Positions 1 through 12,400 of a stretch of DNA of 64,000 bases are shown here, one piece after another. The position numbers and the translations under genes were made by a program. This DNA is from Antedon bifida. Its lineage: Eukaryota; Echinodermata; Crinoidea; Comatulida; Antedonidae. Under the pieces are notes generated by a model. That model was not told where the DNA came from and did not search any database. It worked only from the letters and a program-made list of their open reading frames with translations. The DNA is taken from contig OY727103.1 of NCBI GenBank assembly GCA_963402885.1, positions 4,626,501 to 4,690,500 of the forward strand, written 5' to 3'. Every line of letters begins with the position of its first letter. Position 1 is the stretch's first letter.

Positions 1-401
1 ATTGATTGTCAAATCATGAGCATGTATTGTTTATGTATACATTGAGCTTTAATTTAAAATTTAAAAAATGTGCTCTTGCATTCTGGCAGTAAGCGGTCAT
101 AGCTACACAATATTATTTCGTTTAAAATTATTATTGTATTTTAGTTTCTGTTTTTACATTATTGATTTAATAAGTTTCGACAAAATTGATAAATGACAAT
201 CCTGTCAATAATGTGTGAGACGTAGATGGCGTAAACACCTGACGATAAAGTGCGCGTGTCAAAATGCAACTGGAAGACAAGACTAATTAGCGCTTACTGC
301 GCATGACAGCACCGCATTGCATCAAATATTCAATATTTCTACTAGTCGCAGTAAGGTTAGACAAGATAAGGCTTTGTCAGTTTAAAGAGCCGAAACACAA
401 C
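1..401. other. 5' flank of gene 1
   Basis: AT-rich DNA before the first ATG of gene 1. I see no coding signal and no convincing TATA box. The last 100 bases probably include the 5' untranslated leader, but no transcription start can be fixed by eye. Confidence 0.4.
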
Positions 402-471
402 ATGTTGTCTCCACCGATTTGGAGCAAAGTAATGATCCTATCTAGTTTGATAGTTCTTTTTGATAGAAATG
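402..471 (+). CDS. Gene 1 exon 1 (signal peptide)
   Basis: Begins MLSPPIWSKVMILSSLIVLF, a basic residue followed by a hydrophobic core as in secretory signals. It ends at a GTAAGT donor in phase 1, and the carried G completes an Ala codon with exon 2. Confidence 0.75.
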
Positions 472-3400
472 GTAAGTAGTATAAATTTGATTGTTTTTTA
501 AGCAGCTCAGAAATAGAAAAAGAACAAAAGTTTAACTGTGAATTTTAATTATGAGCAATACAAAATGAAATATTTTCAATAATAAGTATGTATTAGAGTT
601 TAACTGTTTTTTTTTCTAGTTTAAGAGTTTACTGGTTTTAATAGTTTAGGAGTTCTGGTTTTACTAATTTAAGAGTTTTACTAGTTTTTGTATCTATATA
701 TAAAAAAAAATATCGGTAAATCGCGCCTTATTTCTAGAAATTGTAGGCCAACTCTATGGTGTATAAAGTTGGTTCGTACTTTCGGTACTGATTTTAACCA
801 CCTGATGTAACCCTGTTTACTAATTAAATTGAGTAAGATAATTAGTTATTGACAATTAAAACGAATTTAGGTTTACGATTTGCTCCAAATAGGGGTGTTT
901 TCCGATCGTGGTATACACTGTCTAATGGATGGCCATCTTCCAAATATCTGCACACAATAATACGAGGATGCTCCGCATTTACTTATCTCCTCCTACGATA
1001 ATTGTTTTTAGTCGTGTGCAAGCGACTCTACAGCTCCCTATGTCGGTCAGTTGGTCGGTCGGTTGGTCGGTAAACACTAACTTGAGCGACTGCAGCCATG
1101 TATATGTCCTTGTTAATAGCTGAGTAAAGCATCATAATGTTGAAAACAGGCCGATTTTCTTTAAAAGGCCATGTACATGGTGGCTGCAGTCGCGTGCTCA
1201 AGTTAGTGTTTACCGACCGACCAACCGACCGACCGACCGAAAAACCGACCGACATAGTGAACTGTAACAAAATACTATTTTGATAGATTTAATATAGGCC
1301 TACGTTTATACAAACTTTTATACAAATGCATTGATTTGTGATGATTGGAACATTCCAAATTATTGGGTTTAACACAAGTAGGTAAATTTATGGACCATTA
1401 GAGGACGTTTAGACGTTTAGACATAGTATTGCAATACTTTGACAATACTGTTAATACGTATTAACCACTTTCGCCATTTTAATCGCAAATGTCTTACTGT
1501 GAGTGTGGGTACTGTTAGATATAATATAAACATATAATACAAATAAACTGTATTACTGTAAGTGTGGGTAGGCCCTACTGTTAGATATAAACACATAATA
1601 CACAAATAAACTTTATTATTGACAGTTGCTTCTCAACGTTTGTATTAATTAATAATTACAAAAAATATAAACATCGTAGTGGTGTATCGTTACATGTACT
1701 ATTTCAATCGACTATGACAGTTACAGTTGTAACGAAGCATTAAATCGCAAATGTTTTTACTGTATTTAGTGGTATATTTTTTATAGGCATATAAAACTTG
1801 AACAAAATATTTCGTTGCTGAGTGGATAAATAATATAATATTTAAAAATTGTTCCTCTTTGTACCTATCCTCTTCCCTCCCTCAACCATGTTACATACAA
1901 AACACAAATTGGGTTTGTTTAAATGAGTCCAAATCCTAAATTTGAACTCATTTTGTGACAAGTTTCTCTTTCGGAAGTAATTCCCAGGGTGCTAATTTTA
2001 GTTGACTACATAACTCATCGTATCCATTTATTCGTTTCTGTAAATGACAATGTATTATAGTCCTGCATTTGAAATCGCCAGTTTTTTTACGCTGAAATTA
2101 CTGTGTATTCGAGAACCATCTGTGGGCACGACCTAGATGGTACGCGAGCGAAGCAAGCGTACCATCTAGGTCATAATTTTTAGTTCTAGTTTTACTAGTT
2201 TACCTATAGTCACATAATTTTACTATTTTTACTAATCGTATAATTTTATTAGTTTTAATAGTCACATATTTTTACTAGTCGCAGAGTTTGACTAGTTTTA
2301 ATAGTCACATAGTTTTACTAGTCACAGAGTTTTACTAGTTTTAATAGTCACATATAGTTTTACTAGTCAGAGTTTTACTAGTTTTAATAGTCACATATAG
2401 TTTTACTAGTCAGAGTTTTACTAGTTTTAATAGTCACATAGCATTACTAGTCACAGAGTTGTTTTAGTTCCTAGATGAACGGTTTTTATTATGTATGTTC
2501 AACAGGTGAATACTGAATTAATGTTAATACAATGTTTAACACAGGATTAATACAATTTACGCCTACGTTATACCATAGTATTAATGTTTATTCCCTAAAT
2601 TGTTTACGTCATGTTTGGATGATGATAATAGAATGTTGTTACAATAAATTCTGCTTGCTTTCGCTTGATTGCTTTCGTTCATTAGGCAGGTCTACAACGT
2701 ACATATAGTACATATAAACATTTATCTATATATTATTTTTAGTATGCTTTTGTTCACCTATGTATTACCATCTTCTGACTATAATAGTAGAGTAAAGATA
2801 CAGATACAGATTCATTTATTGTCCAAAATATTAATGGAAATTACAGTGCTCATAAACCTTGGCTTGCCTAAAATAAATAAAGAAGGACTCCGACACACAA
2901 GAAATCGAGTTAAGGCCCATTTACACTAGGACGATAACGATCGACGATAAATAAATAAAGATACATTTTTATAAGGCCTACATAAAGCAAACAAATAAAA
3001 TAGAAAGATTATTACAAACAATCACGATCTTTATCATGACGTCATTATGATTAGACGTGTTAAAATATCATTTTCAAAATATCATTTTCATCAAAGGAAG
3101 CATAGACGGTCATTTTATAGTTATTAGGATGAAAACTTATTAGATTTCTTTTGTTTTATGTATGAAAAGTGCAAATCTATTTATCGTCGATCGTTATCGT
3201 CCTAGTGTAAATGGACCTTTACAAAAAGCAAATTCTAAAAGATATATTATATAGTACATATAATAGTTTACAAAAAAACGCAAAATAATAAGAATATATT
3301 TATATATTCCAAACGATAAAGAAGAATAAGCTAATTAAGTATAATAATAAGTATACCGTACTTAAAAACGTCAACATTGTCACGAAGAAGCAATTTTCCG

Positions 3401-6400
3401 TGTTCTATCATAATAGTACCCACTTTCTAATTACGGTATAATCGATCGATGTAAAAATGTAAATGTAAGCAGTATTGTCGACTGGATTGTGGATTGTGGA
3501 GTATATAGTCAAGAACTCGTTATTGCTTTGTCCGTGTCTCCATGTTATTATCAGCTATTGTCTTTTAAATGCACACTCAAATGCAGAACACGTTCGTTGC
3601 CGTCGCATACATTAGTCGTCATAGCGACGTTGATATAATTATTACTGAAGCATTTGTTCCTTCAAACAATATTTTTCCACTGGTTATGAAGGACAAGGGA
3701 AATAATATATTTAGAAATTATAATGTATACTATTATTGAAGAAATGCCGTAATCCACTGCTGGTTAATGAGTTAAGTTTGTTTTCAATATAGATGGATTT
3801 TTTAGGCGTTATTGTCATAACCACTGTGTATGATTACTCCAAAACCTTGGTAAATAAGGGCATGTGATAAATAATCAACAAAATATAGTTAATTTATATA
3901 ATATTTAAAAAATATTATATAGTTTGATTTGTATTACTGTTAAATACGTTTATCCAACATTATTTTAATGCGGTTTGTTGAGAATGAGTGTTTTGAAAAA
4001 AAAAAACAATCAAAACACACTGTTGTTTTGATATTTGACCCCACAAGACAACTTTCAAACGATTAGACCACAAATTTGAGTGTTGGTGTTTTACACTGTC
4101 ATTAGATTTCCATTAATCACAGTAATAACAACAGTAAAAAAAAACTAGAATTTAATTCGTCACTTTGACGAATTATAGGTGATCATTTTTATTATTTTAT
4201 TGACATTAATATTTTTTAAACATGCACGTATTTTAAAATACAATCAGAAAATGTTGATGTATGCCATCCTATTATACGGTTATACTATAGTGCTGTGCCT
4301 ATTATATGCCATATACATTATGTACAGTATATACTGTATATCTATATACAGTGTAGCATTGGTGAAATTACGGACACACATCATGTTCTAATTTTTCGGC
4401 ACTGATGACATTATGAAAATAAACTTGTGGATTACAATATCGAAAGATAATGAATTGAGCAATAAAATATAACAATTGGAAGAAAATTTGGCACGTAGAA
4501 GGGCGGTGCGCGCTCTTTAAAAATTGTATAACTTTGACGAAAGAGATGAAAAAACTACTTTTTAACTTCAACTGGCCATATGATAACGTCACAACATCCG
4601 ATAGGCTTAATTTCTATAATAATTCATATCTACATTTCACCAGCTCTCATAATAAGTTATAAACATCAAGGTCAACTTTAATTCAGAAGAGCTGTAAGGT
4701 ATTCAAGTATACCTTGTAGGTGAAATTACGTAACCACCGTTATTTAAATTTTAAGACGTGATGACATCATCCAAATGAAAATATTGGCAACTCATAAGTA
4801 ACATAATTGGTTGAGGTAGAATATATTAAAAATTTAAAGAAAATCGATCACAGATAAGCGAGTTGCGCTCTGTTGAATATGGTGGTCCATTACAAAATGG
4901 GAAAAAACCCTATTTTAAAAATTAATGTGGCCAAATGATGACGTCATACCATTTTGTACGTCTAATGTGTATATACATTTATATCTACAACTCATTGGCT
5001 TCCAGAATAAGTTAAAAAAATTGGGGGTCATCGTGCATTCTGAAGAGTTATATTAATTTTAAAAAGGCCTTATTTTTTACCATTTTTAGCACTTTTGTAC
5101 AATTAATGTGCGCATTTTGTCATTTTTAACCTGCTCGTATAGCGTTATTTTAAGTCGGAACAGACTCAAATTTGGTGAATGTACTAAGGATGGTGAGTAG
5201 AATACGATTTGTAAAAAAAATTCATATTTTTTACGCATTTTAAGAATTGCGCACGCAAAAACGCATTTTTGCGCAGTAATTTTTTGAAACACGCAAATGG
5301 CCTAACTCATGCTCTAAATTGATCAAAACTTAATTTGGAGCTTTTTAAATTTTTAACGCGCAATTTCACGTGCATGACCTTGAAAAATGTAAGTTTTTAT
5401 TTGTTAATATTTTTATCCTTCACCTGAAGTTTACGTATAGTGAATTTTATTGATATGTGATAAAGAGTTATGGAGATATGATTGATAGTGTGATTTCACA
5501 AAATCGCGTATTAATGACGTCACGGTTGAGTGATCACGCTGAAAAGCTTATTATGGCTAAGTTAAAGTATTTGAAAGACATTGTGAAATTTTTGTGATCA
5601 TTGTTATTCAACTTTTTGAGATAATTGCTAAACAAAAGTGTACAGAAAGAAGAAGAAGAAGAAGAATAATAACTAGAATTTAATTCGTCACTTTGACGAA
5701 TTATAGGTGATCATTTTTATAATTTTATTTACATTAATATTTTTTAAACATGCACGTATGTTAACATACAATTGGAAAATGTTGATGTATGCCATCCTAT
5801 TATACGGTTATACTAATAGTGCTGTGCCTATTATATGCCATATACATTATGTACAGAATATACTGTATATCTATATACAGTGTAGCATTGGTGAAATTAC
5901 GGACACACATCATGTTCTAATTTTTCGGCACTGATGACATCAAAATAAACTTGTGGATAACAATATCGAAAGATAATTAATTGAGCAATAAAATATAACA
6001 ATTGGAAGAAAATTTGGCACGTAGAAGGGCGGTGCGCGCACTTTAAAAATTGTATAACTTTGACGAAAGAGATGAAAAAACTACTTTTTAACTTCAACTG
6101 GCCATATGATAACGTCACAACATCCGATAGGCTTAATTTTTATAATAATTCATATCTAAATTTCACCAGCTCTCATAATAAGTTATAAACATCAAGGTCA
6201 ACTTTAATTCAGAAGAGCCGTAAGTTATTCAAGTATACCTTGTAGGTGAAATTACGTAACCACCGTTATTTAAATTTTAAGACGTGATGACATCATCCAA
6301 ATGAAAATATTGGCAACTCATAAGTAACATAATTGGTTGAGGTAGAATATATTAAAAATTTAAAGAAAATCGATCACAGATAAGCGAGTTGCGCTCTGTT

Positions 6401-9400
6401 GAATATGGTGGTCCATTACAAAAGGGGAAAAAACCCTATTTTAAAAATTCATGTGGCCAAATGATGACGTCATACCATTTTGTACGTCTAATGTGTATAT
6501 ACATTTATATCTACAACTCATTGGCTTCCAGAATAAGTTAAAAAAATTGGGGGTCATCGTGCATTCTGAAGAGTTATATTAATTTTAAAAAGGCCTTATT
6601 TTTTACTATTTTTAGCACTTTTGTACAATTAATGTGCGCATTTTGTCATTTTTAACCTGCTCGTATAGCGTTATTTTAAGTCGGAACAGACTCAAATTTG
6701 GTGAATGTACTAAGGATGGTGAGTAGAATACGATTTGTAAAAAAAATTCATATTTTTTACGCATTTTAAGAATTGCGCACGCAAAAACGCATTTTTGCGC
6801 AGTAATTTTTTGAAACACGCAAATGGCCTAACTCATGCTCTAAATTGATCAAAACTTAATTTGGAGCTTTTTAAATTTTTAACGCGCAATTTCACGTGCA
6901 TGACCTTGAAAAATGTAAGTTTTTATTTGTTAATATTTTTACCCTTCACCTGAAGTTTACGTATAGTGAATTTTATTGATATGTGATAAAGAGTTATGGA
7001 GATATGATTGATAGTGTGATTTCACAAAATCGCGTATTAATGACGTCACGGTTGAGTGATCACGCTGAAAAGCTTATTATGGCTAAGTTAAAGTATTTGA
7101 AAGACATTGTGAAATTTTTGTGATCATTGTTATTCAACTTTTTTAGATAATTGCTAAACAAAAGTGTACAGAAAGAAGAATAATAATAACAACTAGAATT
7201 TAATTCGTCACTTTGACGAATTATAGGTGATCATTTTTATAATTTTATTTACATTAATATTTTTTAAACATGCACGTATGTTAAAATACAATCAGAAAAT
7301 GTTGATGTATGCCATCCTATTATACGGTTATACTATAGTGCTGTGCCTATTATATGCCATATACATTATGTACAGTATATACTGTATATCTATATACAGT
7401 TAGCATTGGTGAAATTACGGACACACATCATGTTCTAATTTTTCGGCACTGATGACATCAAAATAAACTTGTGGATAACAATATCGAAAGATAATGAATT
7501 GAGCAATAAAATATAACAATTGGAAGAAAATTTGGCACGTAGAAGGGCGGTGCGCGCTCTTTAAAAATTGTATAACTTTGACGAAAGAGATGAAAAAACT
7601 ACTTTTTAACTTCAACTGGCCATATGATAACGTCACAACATCCGATAGGCTTAATTTTTATAATAATTCATATCTACATTTCACCAGCTCTCATAATAAG
7701 TTATAAACATCAAGGTCAACTTTAATTCAGAAGAGCCGTAAGTTATTCAAGTATACCTTGTAGGTGAAATTACGTAACCACCGTTATTTAAATTTTAAGA
7801 CGTGATGACATCATCCAAATGAAAATATTGGCAACTCATAAGTAACATAATTGGTTGAGGTAGAATATATTAAAAATTTAAAGAAAATCGATCACAGATA
7901 AGCGAGTTGCGCTCTGTTGAATATGGTGGTCCATTACAAAAGGGGAAAAAACCCTATTTTAAAAATTCATGTGGCCAAATGATGACGTCATACCATTTTG
8001 TACGTCTAATGTGTATATACATTTATATCTACAACTCATTGGCTTCCAGAATAAGTTAAAAAAATTGGGGGTCATCGTGCATTCTGAAGAGTTATATTAA
8101 TTTTAAAAAGGCCTTATTTTTTACTATTTTTAGCACTTTTCTACAATTAATGTGCGCATTTTGTCATTTTTAACCTGCTCGTATAGCGTTATTTTAAGTC
8201 GGAACAGACTCAAATTTGGTGAATGTACTAAGGATGGTGAGTAGAATACGATTTGTAAAAAAAATTCATATTTTTTACGCATTTTAAGAATTGCGCACGC
8301 AAAAACGCATTTTTGCGCAGTAATTTTTTGAAACACGCAAATGGCCTAACTCATGCTCTAAATTGATCAAAACTTAATTTGGAGCTTTTTAAATTTTTAA
8401 CGCGCAATTTCACGTGCATGACCTTGAAAAATGTAAGTTTTTATTTGTTAATATTTTTACCCTTCACCTGAAGTTTACGTATAGTGAATTTTATTGATAT
8501 GTGATAAAGAGTTATGGAGATATGATTGATAGTGTGATTTCACAAAATCGCGTATTAATGACGTCACGGTTGAGTGATCACGCTGAAAAGCTTATTATGG
8601 CTAAGTTAAAGTATTTGAAAGACATTGTGAAATTTTTGTGATCATTGTTATTCAACTTTTTTAGATAATTGCTAAACAAAAGTGTACAGAAAGAAGAATA
8701 ATAATAACAACTAGAATTTAATTCGTCACTTTGACGAATTATAGGTGATCATTTTTATAATTTTATTTACATTAATATTTTTTAAACATGCACGTATGTT
8801 AAAATACAATCAGAAAATGTTGATGTATGCCATCCTATTATACGGTTATACTATAGTGCTGTGCCTATTATATGCCATATACATTATGTACAGTATATAC
8901 TGTATATCTATATACAGTGTAGCATTAGTGAAACTACGGACACACATCATGTTCTAATTTTTTGGCACTGATGACATTATCAAAATAAACTTGTGGATAA
9001 CAATATCGAAAGATAAAGAATTGAGCAATGAAATATAACAATTGGAAGAAAATTTGGCACGTAGAAGCGTGGTGCGCGCTCTTTAAAATTTGTATAACTT
9101 TGACGAAAGAGATGAAAAAATTGCTTTTTAATTTAAACTGGCCATATGATAACGTCACAAGATCCGATAGGCCTAATTTTTATATTAATTCATATCTACA
9201 TTTAACCAGCTCTCATAATAAGTTATAAACATCAAGGTCAACTTTAATTCAGAAGAGCTGTAAGGTATCCAAATATACGTTGTAGGTGAAATTATGTAAC
9301 CACAGTTAATCAAATTTTAAGACATGATGACGTCATCAAAATGAAAATATTGGCAACTCATGAGTAACATAATTGGTTGAGGTAGAATATATTAAAAATT

Positions 9401-12400
9401 AAAGGAAAATCGATCACAGATAAGCGAGTTGCGCTCTGTTGAATATGGTGGTCTATGACAAAAGGGGAAAATCTCCTATTTAAAAATTCATGTGGCCAAA
9501 TGATGACGTCATACCATTTTGTACGTCTAATGTGTATATACATTTATATCTACAACTCATTGGCTTCCATAATAAGTTAACAAAATTGGGGGTCACCGTG
9601 CATTCTGAAGAATTATTTTCATTTTAAAAATTCCTTATTTTTTACCATTTTTAGCACTTTTGTACAATTAATGTGCGCATTTTGTCATTTTTAACGTGCT
9701 CGTATAGCACTATTTTAAGTCGAAATGGACTCAAATTTGGTGGATGTACCAAGGAAGATGAGTAGAATGCAGTTTGTACAAAAAAATTGTATTTGTTACG
9801 CTTTCTATGTACGCACGCGCAAAAACGTGTTTTTGCGCAGTAATTTTTTAAAACACGCAAATGGCCTAATTCATGCTCTAAATTGATCAAAACGTAATTT
9901 TGAGCTTTTTTAATTTTTAACGCGCGATTTCACGCGCATGATCCTACGAGCGCGTGCGTTTTTATTTGCTAATATTTTTACCCTTGGCCTAAAGTTTACG
10001 TGTAGTGAATTTCATTAATATGTGATAATGAATTATGGAGATATGATTGATAATGCGATTTCACAAAATGGCGTATAAATGACGTCACGGATGAGTGATC
10101 ACGCTCAAAAGCTTATTAGAACTAAGTTAGAGTATTTCAAAGACATTGTGAAATTTTTGTTATCATTGCTATTCAACTTTTTGAGATATTTGTTAAACAA
10201 AATCTGTACAGAAAGAAATTGTGAAGAAAAATTTTTTTTATATATAAAAACAATTTCACACTAGAATTTAATTCGTCACTTTGACGAATTATAGGTGATC
10301 ATTTTTATCATTTTATTGACATTAATATTTTTTAAACATGCACGTATGTTAACATACAATCGGAAAATGTTGATGTATGCCATCCTATTATACGCTATAG
10401 TACTGAGTTGTGCCTATTATATGCCATATATATACATTATGTACAGTATATACTGTATATCTATATACAGTGTAGCATTAGTGAAACTACGAACACACAT
10501 CATGTTCTAATTTTTTGGCACTGATGACATTATCAAAATAAACTTGTGGATAACAATATCGAAAGATAAAGAATTGAGCAATGAAATATAACAATTGGAA
10601 GAAAATTTGGCACGTAGAAGCGCGGTGCGCGCTCTTTAAAATTTGTATAACTTTGACGAAAGAGATGAAAAAATTGCTTTTTAATTTAAACTGGCCATAT
10701 GATAACGTCACAAGATCCGATAGGCCTAATTTTTATATTAATTCATATCTACATTTAACCAGCTCTCATAATAAGTTATAAACATCAAGGTCAACTTTAA
10801 TTCAGAAGAGCTGTAAGGTATCCAAATATACGTTGTAGGTGAAATTATGTAACCACAGTTAATCAAATTTTAAGACATGATGACGTCATCAAAATGAAAA
10901 TATTGGCAACTCATGAGTAACATAATTGGTTGAGGTAGAATATATTAAAAATTTAAAGAAAATCGATCACAGATAAGCGAGTTGCGCTCTGTTGAATATG
11001 GTGGTCCATTACAAAAGGGGAAAAAACCCTATTTTAAAAATTCATGTGGCCAAATGATGACGTCATACCATTTTGTACGTCTAATGTGTATATACATTTA
11101 TATCTACAACTCATTGGCTTCCAGAATAAGTTAAAAAAATTGGGGGTCATCGTGCATTCTGAAGAGTTATATTAATTTTAAAAAGGCCTTATTTTTTACT
11201 ATTTTTAGCACTTTTCTACAATTAATGTGCGCATTTTGTCATTTTTAACCTGCTCGTATAGCGTTATTTTAAGTCGGAACAGACTCAAATTTGGTGAATG
11301 TACTAAGGATGGTGAGTAGAATACGATTTGTAAAAAAAATTCATATTTTTTACGCACTTTAAGAATTGCGCACGCAAAAACGCATTTTTGCGCAGTAATT
11401 TTTTGAAACACGCAAATGGCCTAACTCATGCTCTAAATTGATCAAAACTTAATTTGGAGCTTTTTAAATTTTTAACGCGCAATTTCACGTGCATGACCTT
11501 GAAAAATGTAAGTTTTTATTTGTTAATATTTTTATCCTTCACCTGAAGTTTACGTATAGTGAATTTTATTGATATGTGATAAAGAGTTATGGAGATATGA
11601 TTGATAGTGTGATTTCACAAAATCGCGTATTAATGACGTCACGGTTGAGTGATCACGCTGAAAAGCTTATTATGGCTAAGTTAAAGTATTTGAAAGACAT
11701 TGTGAAATTTTTGTGATCATTGTTATTCAACTTTTTGAGATAATTGCTAAACAAAAGTGTACAGAAAGAATAATAATAATAACAATAATAAAGATTTTGT
11801 ACAATAACAATAGGTGATCATTTTATTCTAAATGATCACCTAATAAAGATTTCATACAATAACAATAGGTGATCATTTTATTCTAAATGATCACCTAATA
11901 AAGATTTCATACAATAACAATAGGTGATCATTTTATTCTAAATGATCACCTAATAATAACAATAACTAGAATTTAATTCGTCACTTTGACGAATTATAGG
12001 TGATCATTTTTATCATTTTACTGAAATTAATTTTTTTAAAACATGCACGTACGTTAACATACGATCGGAAAATGTTGATGTATGCCATCCTATTATATGC
12101 TTATAGTGCTGAGTTGTGCCTATATGCCATATACAATATGTACAGTATATACTGTATATCTATATACAGTGTAGCATAGGTGAAATTACGGGACACACAT
12201 GTTCTAATTTTTTGGCATGATGACGTTATCAAACTAAACTTTAAGATGACAATTTCGAAAGATAATTAATTGAGCAAAAAAATATAAGATTTGGAAAAAA
12301 ATTTGGCACGTAGAAGCGCTGTGCGCGCTCTTTGAATTGTGTATAACTTTGACGAAAAATATGAAAAAACTACTTTTTCACTTCAACTGGCCATATGTTA

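Larger units (their letters stand above)
472..4144. other. Intron 1 of gene 1, part before the repeat array
   Basis: Non-coding AT-rich intron. It contains a tetranucleotide-rich inverted repeat (1038-1257), a two-copy duplication (1493-1616), a perfect hairpin (2130-2172), a 43-bp minisatellite and a MITE (2912-3219). Nothing recognisable was found between 3220 and 4144. Confidence 0.6.

Noticed and set aside
2795-2885. LINE/SINE 3' tail (CAGATTCATTTATTGTCC...)
   Set aside because: The motif is suggestive and has weak echoes near 57160, but no body, promoter or target-site duplication can be shown.
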